DNA of 12,836 nucleotides from Flavipsychrobacter sp. (GTDB lineage: Bacteria > Bacteroidota > Bacteroidia > Chitinophagales > Chitinophagaceae), in contig JAJNBR010000050.1 in assembly GCA_021156265.1 (NCBI GenBank), forward strand, positions 1-12,836. Direction: 5' to 3'. Below are positions 6,176 through 12,836 of the stretch, in pieces; positions within the stretch are counted from its first letter, which is position 1, and every line of letters starts with the position of its first letter. The notes beneath the pieces were generated by a model that worked only from the letters and a program-made list of their open reading frames with translations, searched no databases and was not told where the DNA came from. A program made the position numbers and the translations under genes.

Positions 6176-8305
6176 ATGATGCAATTGTACCCGGCCCATG
6201 CCGCAGAAGCCCTGGAATTTAACAAAGTCTGCCAGTTATTAAAGCAACACTGCCGTACCGATGCGGCCCGCGAGCGTGTGGAAGAGCTGCGCTTTCACAC
6301 AAAGCTGGAATATGTAGAAAGGGAATTACAGCACACCAATGAGTTTAAGTGGGTGTTAAAGAGTAGCGATTACTTTCCCAACGATTTTACAAGGAACGTA
6401 CAAAAAGAACTGCGTCTCCTGGCGGTACCCGGCGCCGTGCTGACCGGCGAGCAGCTACTGGCCTTTCGGAACCTTGCACTCAATATTCGCGATATACTGC
6501 TGTGGTTCAAACGGCATGACAAGCTGTTCCCGCACCTGCGCGAGATAGCGGAAAAGATCAGCTACGAAAAAGAGATCGCTGACACTATCTCTGCAGTAAT
6601 AGATGACAATGGACAAGTACGCGACACCGCATCTAAAGAACTGATGCAGATACGTGCAGAGCTGACCAATGCGCGCCAGCAACTAAGAAAGGTGTTTGAG
6701 ACAATTCTCCGCAAGCTAAACAAGCAGGGCTACCTGGCTGATATATCTGAAGGTTTTTTAAATGGCAGGCGTACGGTTGCCGTAACGGCGGAACACAAAC
6801 GTATTGTTAAAGGCATACTGCATGGGGAGAGCGAATCGTCACGTACCGTATTCATTGAGCCGGAGGAAACGATTGAGCTGAACAACGAGGTATTTTCATT
6901 GGAACGTGCCGAAAGCCGGGAGATACACCGCATACTCGCTCAAACCACAGCTACTCTGTCTGCATATGCACCACAGCTGGAGGGATACTACCACTTATGT
7001 GGTATATACGATTTTATTCGCGCCAAGGCCTTACTGGCTATCGACATGAACGCCGAGATGCCAAGGCTCAGTCCACACCCGGGTGTGCACCTGGTAAAGG
7101 CGAGTCACCCGCTGCTGTACCTGCACAATAAACAAACCGGTAAACCGGTCATACCACTGTATATTACCCTCGACCGTAACCAGCGCATACTCATCATCAG
7201 CGGCCCCAACGCGGGTGGTAAGACGGTATCGATGAAAACGGTGGGACTGTTGCAGCTAATGGCACAGGCAGGCTTACTCATTCCTGCAGACCCCCAATCG
7301 GAAATTGGCATCTTCAAACAGCTGATGATCCACATCGGCGATACTCAGTCGATAGAACATGAGCTAAGTACTTACAGTGCACACCTGCGCGACATGAAAT
7401 ACTTCATGGATTTCGCCAATGGCAAGACTATGTTTTTTATAGACGAATTGGGTAGCGGTTCAGATCCCAACCTTGGTGGCGCCTTTGCTGAAGCGATAGT
7501 AGAAGAACTGGCACACAGGCATGCACTCGGCATCATCACTACCCACTACCTGAACCTGAAAGTAATGGCAGGTAAAGTGCAGGGCATTGTGAACGGCGCC
7601 ATGTCATTTGATGAGGAACACCTGGAACCATTATACCAGCTTACAGTTGGTAAACCCGGTAGTTCTTACACCTTTGCCATCGCACAGCGCAGCGGCTTGT
7701 CGCCGAAGATCATTGAACGCGCGAGGCAGATAACTGACCGCGGACACTTCAAGCTGGACAAGATGCTGCACCAGACAGAGCAGCAGGCACAAAAGCTAAA
7801 AGAGAAAGAGAAAGAAGTAGACAGGCTGCTGAAGGAAAATGAAAAGCTAAAAGAAAGCTACGAAGAGCTGACCGATAAGGAAAAGCTGAAGCAGCACTAC
7901 AACACTCTCAAGCTTCAGAACCAGATCAAGAAAGAAGAACTGGACTACTTGCGCGATATGGAGCGCAAGTTCAAACAGATCATTCACGACTGGAAGAAAG
8001 CCGAAAATAAACAGGACGTGATACAGGCTGCAGAAAATGTACTCTTCAAAAAGAGGCAGATACAGGCTAATGCCGCCATGGCCAAAAAAGCCGACAAGAA
8101 TTACGAAGTAGTGGGCAGCGAACCGCAGGTAGGCGACCTGGTACGTAACAAAATAAATCACCAGGTAGGCACATTGAAAGAAGTACGCGACAAGCGCGGC
8201 ATCGTGAACATAGGCAAGATGCCGTTTAATGTAAACCTGGAGGAGTGGATAGTGGTGCGGAGAAAATCGAATAACGAGGAAAAGAAAAGGAAAAAAAGCA
8301 GCTAA
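6176..8305 (+). CDS. mutS2: MutS2-family ATPase lacking the Smr domain
   Basis: This is a MutS-family DNA-binding ATPase of the MutS2 subfamily. MutS2 does not act in mismatch repair; family members bind branched DNA and suppress recombination, or rescue collided ribosomes in Bacillus. N-terminal helical core and lever domains (about 1-300) precede the ATPase: Walker A GPNAGGKT (343-350), an STYSAHLRDM signature near 398-408, and Walker B MFFIDELGSGSDP (419-431). A long charged coiled coil follows (about 525-620), then a small SH3/KOW-like barrel (about 650-695: VGDLVRNKINHQVGTL). The protein stops there at 709 aa with a lysine-rich tail. Classic MutS2 (about 780 aa) continues into an Smr nuclease domain, which is absent here. 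The start is one of two adjacent ATGs (6176 or 6179). It is divergent from the DUF4175-like gene and convergent with the next gene, 4 bp away. Confidence 0.93.
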   Translation: MMQLYPAHAAEALEFNKVCQLLKQHCRTDAARERVEELRFHTKLEYVERELQHTNEFKWVLKSSDYFPNDFTRNVQKELRLLAVPGAVLTGEQLLAFRNLALNIRDILLWFKRHDKLFPHLREIAEKISYEKEIADTISAVIDDNGQVRDTASKELMQIRAELTNARQQLRKVFETILRKLNKQGYLADISEGFLNGRRTVAVTAEHKRIVKGILHGESESSRTVFIEPEETIELNNEVFSLERAESREIHRILAQTTATLSAYAPQLEGYYHLCGIYDFIRAKALLAIDMNAEMPRLSPHPGVHLVKASHPLLYLHNKQTGKPVIPLYITLDRNQRILIISGPNAGGKTVSMKTVGLLQLMAQAGLLIPADPQSEIGIFKQLMIHIGDTQSIEHELSTYSAHLRDMKYFMDFANGKTMFFIDELGSGSDPNLGGAFAEAIVEELAHRHALGIITTHYLNLKVMAGKVQGIVNGAMSFDEEHLEPLYQLTVGKPGSSYTFAIAQRSGLSPKIIERARQITDRGHFKLDKMLHQTEQQAQKLKEKEKEVDRLLKENEKLKESYEELTDKEKLKQHYNTLKLQNQIKKEELDYLRDMERKFKQIIHDWKKAENKQDVIQAAENVLFKKRQIQANAAMAKKADKNYEVVGSEPQVGDLVRNKINHQVGTLKEVRDKRGIVNIGKMPFNVNLEEWIVVRRKSNNEEKKRKKSS

Positions 8306-8318
8306 TTCCCTACCTGCT
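8291..8318 (-). terminator. Possible intrinsic terminator for the minus-strand secreted protein gene
   Basis: On the minus strand AGCAG (8318-8314) and CTGCT (8301-8297) form a 5-bp stem with a 12-nt loop, followed directly by seven T (plus-strand A run 8291-8297). The hairpin overlaps the stop codons of both convergent genes. The stem is short and the loop long, so this is tentative. Confidence 0.35.
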
Positions 8319-9407
8319 ATACCCGAAAAACCCAAAGGAAAATTTCAGCTGGTGCGAATGCGCAAACGCGTGTTTAGCTGAATCGGATTCATAGCTGGGC
8401 AATAACAACCGCTTTCTTCTTTCATTGAGGGTTTTGATATCAATCGTTGGCTTTTGCGCAGGCGGTAGAAAAAGATTAATACTGTCAGGGATGTTCTGAC
8501 GGTTATAGTTGTACCTCAGGCTGGCATATTCGCGCGGGTGCAGGTATCCTTTCTTTATTGCTTCGTCTTTATACAGTGACAGTGTCGCATAGGATTTTCG
8601 GTTATGGAACAGGATGTTATACAGCATATCCTTGTCAAAATAATCCTGTTCAATGTGTATGGGTACATAAGTGTTAAGGGGAACGTGATAGATCGCGAGT
8701 AAGGCCTTCAGATAATCGTCAATTGTGTTAAAAGGGAGATTCAAGCTGCGCGTTAACCTGTGAGTATAGATACCAAGGTTACGTTCACCCAGATATATCT
8801 TATTAGCCGCAAGCGAATCGATGAACCGCAGGTTGTCATCGCAGACCTTTTCATATTCCTTATCCTGTTCCCGCATGTTTTTTGCACCAAGCGCGGGGAT
8901 ATAGTTCTTAAACATCTGCTCCTTCACATGGCGCTTTAATATCCGCTCATAGAGGTTCTTATCTATCCGTTTCAGAAACTTAGGATATTGAGCCACTGCA
9001 TAGGCTTCCAGCTGTGCCTTGTTCTTCGCTATAAATTCCTCATGCACGCAAACCCGCTTTTTCATATCTTCCAGATGGTTACAGACACATCCCAGGTCCA
9101 GCGCATTAAGTAAATGCAATTCAAACCCATTATCCAGCGCCTTCTTAATGAACTGCATGGCATAGACCTCCTGCTTAAAATGCAATGCCAGCTGAAAGGC
9201 CTCGATGCAGTCGTCCACGTACGAGAAGGGGTATTCGTCAAACGCTTGTTTGAATAGCTTCAGACCGCTTGCAGGATTATTCTTCAGGAAGATCGCTTCT
9301 TCCGCGTCTATTACCAGGCGATGGTAGTGTGTATAGTCTTTAGCCGGTGCCTGTGCAAGCGCGCACATGGAACATAGTAAAACGAACACGATCAGGGTGC
9401 ATTTCAT
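8310..9407 (-). CDS. Secreted helical (TPR-like) protein of unknown function
   Basis: This 365-aa protein starts with a clear signal peptide (residues 1-19, ending CALAQ) and has no lipobox at the cleavage point, so it should be periplasmic or secreted. The mature part is predicted mostly helical. Residues 28-95 read like TPR-type helix pairs (EEAIFLKNNPASGLKLFKQA, then AFQLALHFKQEVYAMQFIKKAL, a repeat-like spacing). Four cysteines cluster at 67-120 (C67, C107, C109, C120). The remainder (130-340) is charged helix with no catalytic motif I recognise. The C-terminus is aromatic (FSFGFFGYSR) and lacks the T9SS domain. Proteins of this general look recur as uncharacterised families in Bacteroidota, but I cannot name the family. 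It is single-gene and ends 4 bp from mutS2. Reading frame and signal peptide make a real gene very likely; the function is unknown. Confidence 0.8.
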   Translation of the reverse strand: MKCTLIVFVLLCSMCALAQAPAKDYTHYHRLVIDAEEAIFLKNNPASGLKLFKQAFDEYPFSYVDDCIEAFQLALHFKQEVYAMQFIKKALDNGFELHLLNALDLGCVCNHLEDMKKRVCVHEEFIAKNKAQLEAYAVAQYPKFLKRIDKNLYERILKRHVKEQMFKNYIPALGAKNMREQDKEYEKVCDDNLRFIDSLAANKIYLGERNLGIYTHRLTRSLNLPFNTIDDYLKALLAIYHVPLNTYVPIHIEQDYFDKDMLYNILFHNRKSYATLSLYKDEAIKKGYLHPREYASLRYNYNRQNIPDSINLFLPPAQKPTIDIKTLNERRKRLLLPSYESDSAKHAFAHSHQLKFSFGFFGYSR

Positions 9408-9508
9408 TACTACAAATTATAACAAACATGCAAAAATGAAAAGTCTCGCCCGGCCCCCATTAGACGACAAACAGCGCAGGCATGACGCAATTTGGTATGA
9501 GAATTGTG

Positions 9509-9516
9509 TAACTTTA
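9509..9516 (+). promoter_or_regulatory. Candidate -7 box for the T9SS cargo gene
   Basis: TAACTTTA matches TAnnTTTG at all but the last base and ends 18 nt before the ATG. A TTTG at 9491-9494 lies only 14 bp upstream, shorter than the usual spacing of about 19, so it is a doubtful -33 element. Confidence 0.35.
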
Positions 9517-9534
9517 TGAAATAATCCCTGACTT

Positions 9535-10497
9535 ATGAACCGCATCCTTTTTACCCTATTGTTAGCTGTATTTACTATCGCGGCAACAGCCCAATACAAA
9601 TATGAGCCCTTGCCGCTCGGGAAAGGACAATGGCGCTATCGCACCATCTCCACCTACCTGAAGAACGTCGTGGTGCTGGATTATCTGATGATAGGCAGCA
9701 ACGCCGATACCATCATCAACGGAAAAACCTACAAAAGAATATTACAGCGCGAGCACAGCGCAACGGGGTTCACACCTTTTGGCGTGGCTATACAGTCTTT
9801 TGTGGCCGATGCCCCCGACCGGACGGCTGCATTTATACGCGAAGACAACAAAAAGGTGTATTGGTTTTATTTCAGTCCCAGCGCACCGCCGAAGGACACG
9901 CTTATTTATGACTTCAACCGTATAGTGAACGACACGCTGCCTACCGTGTTCAATTATTCAATAGCAAGTGGCAACTCAACTTACATCATACGTCATATTG
10001 ACTCGGTTGAAACACACGCCACGCTGCGCAAGCGATTTATAGCTACGAGCGCGTATAACCCGGCTGACACGATTGAAGTGGTAGAAGGTATAGGCAGCGA
10101 CCGCGGCCTGCTTATGAACAATTATTCCGGAAACTACGGACAATACAACCTGTCATTAGAATTCCATTGCTACACGGAGCCCACGCTGAGCTACAATCCG
10201 CACAATATACCCTGCACCTATATCTGGAATAGCACCACACCTGTTTCCGTAAAAACAACCGGCAATTTGGCTTTCAGACTATACCCCAACCCGTTTACGG
10301 AAACGTTATCTGTGGAGACACCCCGGAATGCTGTTGTTACTATGTATAATGCCGTAGGGCATCCCGTAATGCACAAACAGATCCCCGGTGGAAACAGCGA
10401 ACTGCAAGTGAGCGGTTATCCTGCCGGTATCTACTTCATCAACTTACAGGATGAGGATGGACAAGCACTCTACAGAACGAGAGTATTGAAGCAATAA
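9535..10497 (+). CDS. T9SS type A sorting-domain protein, function of the passenger unknown
   Basis: This 320-aa protein is built for export by the type IX secretion system. A Sec signal peptide (residues 1-19, ATA-Q) directs it to the periplasm. The C-terminal 75 residues form a type A sorting domain: an LYPNPF motif (249-254), an intermediate beta region (VVTMYNAVGHPVM) and the closing GYPAGIYFINL motif (294-304) before the last strand. T9SS then carries such proteins across the outer membrane, releases them or anchors them to the cell surface, and removes the domain. The passenger (20-240) is beta-rich with no catalytic motif I recognise; the EVVEGIGSDRGLL segment resembles a motif common in uncharacterised T9SS cargo. 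C212 and C227 could form a disulfide. The gene is monocistronic or leads into the regulator 148 bp downstream. No terminator follows. Confidence 0.9.
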   Translation: MNRILFTLLLAVFTIAATAQYKYEPLPLGKGQWRYRTISTYLKNVVVLDYLMIGSNADTIINGKTYKRILQREHSATGFTPFGVAIQSFVADAPDRTAAFIREDNKKVYWFYFSPSAPPKDTLIYDFNRIVNDTLPTVFNYSIASGNSTYIIRHIDSVETHATLRKRFIATSAYNPADTIEVVEGIGSDRGLLMNNYSGNYGQYNLSLEFHCYTEPTLSYNPHNIPCTYIWNSTTPVSVKTTGNLAFRLYPNPFTETLSVETPRNAVVTMYNAVGHPVMHKQIPGGNSELQVSGYPAGIYFINLQDEDGQALYRTRVLKQ

Positions 10498-10528
10498 GTC
10501 CGGAGAGTTTCCTGTAACAGACGGCTAC

Positions 10529-10560
10529 TTTAATATTTTTCATAAAGTATTATACATTCG
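10529..10560 (+). promoter_or_regulatory. Candidate promoter of the TPR/HTH regulator
   Basis: TTTA (10529-10532), a 20-bp spacer and TACATTCG (10553-10560) approximate the -33 TTTG / -7 TAnnTTTG pattern with one mismatch in each box. It would give a leader of roughly 80 nt. Weak but the best candidate in the 148-bp gap. Confidence 0.35.
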
Positions 10561-10645
10561 GAGTTATTCGTTTGTTAACTCTTCCTTATGTCGGCGTTTC
10601 TTTATATTATTATGCCCGACACCAGTACTATCTATTCATTTACCC

Positions 10646-12322
10646 ATGTTACGACCAGCGATCTTATTGCTATTGTCATGCTTTTGCCTTCATTCAGCAA
10701 CCGGACAAACGGTACAACACAATCTTGACTCGCTTACAGATGAGCTGACAACCGCAAAATCCGATACGGACAAAGTCTCCTTGCTCGTTGCGATATCACG
10801 CGATTATTACCGCACCGATCCAAACAAGGGAGTTGAATTTGGCCGGCAAGCCCTGGAACTTGCCAGGGAGCTTAACTATGATCACGGCATCATGACAGCC
10901 AACAATGCAATTGGGCGCTGCTATGCGGTACAGGACCATTTGACCGAAGCGTTACAACATTTCCAGGCAACATTGTCCATGGCACAAAAGCTCGACAACA
11001 AAGAATACATTGGCAATGCCGTGCTGTCAATGGGGTTAGTGTATAGCAGCAACAGCGAACCACAAAAAGCACTCGATCACTTTCAGCAGGCAAAGAATAT
11101 CTACGAAACGCTCGGTATACCTAAAGTATCCCTGGTGATAAATGGCATAGGCAATTGTTACATAATGATGAAAGATTATGACCAGGCATTGAACTACTTC
11201 ATGCAGGGCATAAAGATCGAAGAGCAGATCCAGCCAGCGACTTCACTGCTGGCCACTATGTATGCCAATGCCGGAGGCGCCAGCCTGGGTCTGAAAAGAT
11301 ACAATGAGGCACTTAACCTGCTGTTCAGAGCGCTAAAGCTCCAGGAAAAAATGGGCAATATTTCCAGTACAGCCAGCACATTGAACAACATTGGCAACGC
11401 TTACCTGGCTATCGGGAAAAACACCAACAGCTCCTTGCCGGACAGCCTTAGAAACAAAGAGATCAATTTTCAAAAAGCACTGTATTACGAAAAACAAGCG
11501 TTGGCCGTGTGTGAGCAGCTTGACATTCGCGATAAATTGGTAGACGTGTATGCCACGCTAGCTAATACATACAGAATGCAGGGCAAACCCGGCGAATCAC
11601 TTATTTATTTTGACAAATACGATGCTCTAAAGGACACACTTGCCAGGCAGAACAGCGAAAAGGAGTTTGCCAAGATCGAAGCGGAATTCAAAGTACAAAG
11701 AACAACAGACTCGTTGAAATATATTGCTGCGCTTAAAGATCAGCAAGTAACACAACATAAAACGGAGCGTAATAGCTCGATAGTCCTTTTAAGTCTTGCG
11801 GGCATTATCAGTTTGCTGCTGGTAAACCGCCAGAAACTAAAACAAATGCAGGCTCGCAAATTTGCCGAAGCTGAACGCCTTCGCGCCGAAGAATTTGCCA
11901 GGCGCCAACTGGCTGACTTCACACAAAGCATACAAGAAAAGAATGCACTGATAGAGAAGTTCACAGCCGAGATCGAAAAGTACCAGCTGCAGCCGGCCGG
12001 CAATCAATCCACAGGACCTGACCCATCAATAATGGAGCTGCAAAGTTCGGTCATTCTGACTGAAGAGCAGTGGGTAAACTTCCAGGCACTGTTTGAAAAA
12101 GTGCATACAGGCTATATAAACCGCGCAAAAGAAAAATACCCGGCGCTCACAGCTTCCGAGCTACGTTTTATCGTGCTTAGCAAACTGGAACTAAGTAATA
12201 AGGAAATGGCAGCCATGTTGGGCGTGAGCCTCGAGGCAGTGCGTACCAACAAACACCGTCTGCTCAAAAAACTGAATCTGCCCGAGGGTATTACACTTTA
12301 CGATACTGTACACTCAATCTAA
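10646..12322 (+). CDS. Membrane-spanning TPR sensor with cytoplasmic LuxR-type HTH
   Basis: This is a 558-aa one-component membrane regulator. A signal peptide or signal anchor (1-20, ATG-Q) exports residues 21-375, which contain about six tetratricopeptide repeats (from residue 40 to about 340; for example EALQHFQATLSMAQKL, KALDHFQQAKNIYETLG and EALNLLFRALKLQEKMG). A single TM helix lies at about 378-393, followed by a charged coiled-coil linker (395-445) and a C-terminal LuxR/GerE-like HTH (about 501-545: LTASELRFIVLSKLELSNKEMAAMLGVS, then RTNKHRLLKKL). The expected topology puts the TPRs in the periplasm and the DNA-binding domain in the cytoplasm. TPRs bind peptides or partner proteins, so a periplasmic cue may change HTH dimerisation; the ligand is unknown. 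There is no histidine kinase or receiver domain. It sits downstream of a T9SS cargo gene and upstream of an FMN-binding protein gene, both possible targets. Confidence 0.9.
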   Translation: MLRPAILLLLSCFCLHSATGQTVQHNLDSLTDELTTAKSDTDKVSLLVAISRDYYRTDPNKGVEFGRQALELARELNYDHGIMTANNAIGRCYAVQDHLTEALQHFQATLSMAQKLDNKEYIGNAVLSMGLVYSSNSEPQKALDHFQQAKNIYETLGIPKVSLVINGIGNCYIMMKDYDQALNYFMQGIKIEEQIQPATSLLATMYANAGGASLGLKRYNEALNLLFRALKLQEKMGNISSTASTLNNIGNAYLAIGKNTNSSLPDSLRNKEINFQKALYYEKQALAVCEQLDIRDKLVDVYATLANTYRMQGKPGESLIYFDKYDALKDTLARQNSEKEFAKIEAEFKVQRTTDSLKYIAALKDQQVTQHKTERNSSIVLLSLAGIISLLLVNRQKLKQMQARKFAEAERLRAEEFARRQLADFTQSIQEKNALIEKFTAEIEKYQLQPAGNQSTGPDPSIMELQSSVILTEEQWVNFQALFEKVHTGYINRAKEKYPALTASELRFIVLSKLELSNKEMAAMLGVSLEAVRTNKHRLLKKLNLPEGITLYDTVHSI

Positions 12323-12352
12323 CTGTTAGCAATATGGTGGTACAACCTTTAT

Positions 12353-12826
12353 GTGAACAACATAAAGCCTTTTACTATGGTGTCCAAACTATCAACTGAA
12401 GAGATCCGGGAGTTCATCGGTAATAACAACTTCGGCAGGCTTGGTTGCAATGATGGCGAACGCACTTACGTTGTGCCGATCAACTATTTATACTTTGACA
12501 GCTATTTCCTGTGCTATTCGCTGGACGGAATGAAAATAGAAATGATGCGCGAACATCCCCTTGTATGTCTTGAGATAGATCGCATCAGGAGTATCAAAGA
12601 CTGGGTATGCGTAATAGCCTTCGGCCGTTATGAAGAGATCGGTGACCCGAAAAGCCGGGCAGAGGCAAAAGAGTATTTTATCAAAGACTACCTTAGGCTA
12701 AGGGCGGAACAAACCGAACCTGCACCCGAATCATCGTTGCCATCCGTTGAACTGCACCATAAAGAAATTGTTTATTACCGCATACAGATCGAAGAGCTTA
12801 GCGGGCGCTTTGCTGAACACTTATAA
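12353..12826 (+). CDS. Pyridoxamine 5'-phosphate oxidase-like FMN-binding split-barrel protein
   Basis: This is a small flavin-binding split-barrel protein of the Pyridox_oxase_2 / Nim-like group. Members bind FMN as dimers; some reduce nitro compounds, but most have no known substrate, and it is not the PdxH enzyme. Family signatures are LSTEEIREFI (13-22), FGRLGCNDGERTYVVPINYLY (27-47), the SLDGMKIEMMREHPLVCLEID block (56-76) and DWVCVIAFGRYEEI (83-96). The position before the SxxG motif, often histidine in this group, is tyrosine here (CYSLDG). The start is uncertain: GTG at 12353 gives 157 aa, and ATG at 12377 gives 149 aa with an N-terminus (MVSKLSTEEI) more like relatives. It follows the TPR/HTH gene by 30 bp on the same strand and could be cotranscribed. 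Its stop overlaps an ATG (TAATG). Confidence 0.9.
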   Translation: MNNIKPFTMVSKLSTEEIREFIGNNNFGRLGCNDGERTYVVPINYLYFDSYFLCYSLDGMKIEMMREHPLVCLEIDRIRSIKDWVCVIAFGRYEEIGDPKSRAEAKEYFIKDYLRLRAEQTEPAPESSLPSVELHHKEIVYYRIQIEELSGRFAEHL

Positions 12827-12836
12827 TGGAGATCCG

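Noticed and set aside
7847..8335. 162-codon minus-strand ORF antisense to the mutS2 3' end
   Set aside because: It is a shadow of the lysine/glutamate-rich coiled coil and barrel of MutS2, giving F/L-rich translation; it also overlaps the end of the genuine minus-strand gene.
9491..9494. TTTG as a -33 element for the T9SS cargo gene
   Set aside because: It is only 14 bp from the -7 candidate, while the usual spacing is about 17-23 bp.
9417..9599. 60-codon minus-strand ORF between the secreted protein and T9SS genes
   Set aside because: It overlaps the signal-peptide region of the T9SS cargo gene in antisense and shows no recognisable feature; most of it is promoter sequence of the neighbours.
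1..12836. CRISPR array, IS element, phage or integration signature, tRNA or rRNA
   Set aside because: I saw no regularly spaced repeats, transposase or integrase motifs, long terminal inverted repeats or recognisable structural RNA sequence. Gene content and style look uniform along the window.

Overview
This window looks like ordinary core chromosome of a Bacteroidota bacterium, most likely of the Chitinophagaceae or a close relative. Four things point there: a secreted protein with a type IX secretion (T9SS) C-terminal sorting domain, signal peptides ending in A-x-A/G-Q, upstream sequences matching the Bacteroidota -7 promoter box TAnnTTTG in place of a TATAAT box, and a periplasmic-TPR / membrane / LuxR-type helix-turn-helix regulator typical of the phylum. 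There is no sign of a mobile element, CRISPR array, rRNA or tRNA, and genes are densely packed on both strands. No intergenic gap exceeds about 240 bp.

Layout from left to right. A minus-strand rarA (replication-associated AAA+ ATPase) ends at a strong intrinsic terminator at the left edge. Divergent from it is a small exported thioredoxin-fold protein with a CGHC active site. This converges with a two-TM membrane protein of unknown function; a long bidirectional terminator separates them, and one of its arms encodes the end of the membrane protein. An AT-rich gap of 236 bp follows. Next comes a very large minus-strand gene for a DUF4175-like membrane protein (1135 aa) with extensive coiled coils and a low-complexity G/Q-rich segment. 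Divergent from it, with two facing-away -7 boxes in an 88-bp gap, is mutS2, whose product lacks the C-terminal Smr nuclease domain.

The right third holds a secreted helical protein of unknown function (minus strand, convergent with mutS2 and only 4 bp from it), then three plus-strand genes: a T9SS cargo protein of unknown role, a membrane-spanning TPR/HTH regulator, and a small FMN-binding split-barrel protein of the pyridoxamine 5'-phosphate oxidase-like (Nim-type) family. The stop codon of the last overlaps a possible start of a further gene cut off by the window edge.

Functional links are loose. RarA and MutS2 both concern DNA maintenance, but they are separated and on opposite strands. 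The TPR/HTH regulator lies beside the T9SS cargo gene and could regulate neighbours, though nothing in the sequence proves it. I found no convincing new multi-gene system. The observations most worth a second look are the Smr-less MutS2, the terminator that doubles as coding sequence, the DUF4175-like giant, and the membrane-tethered regulator.
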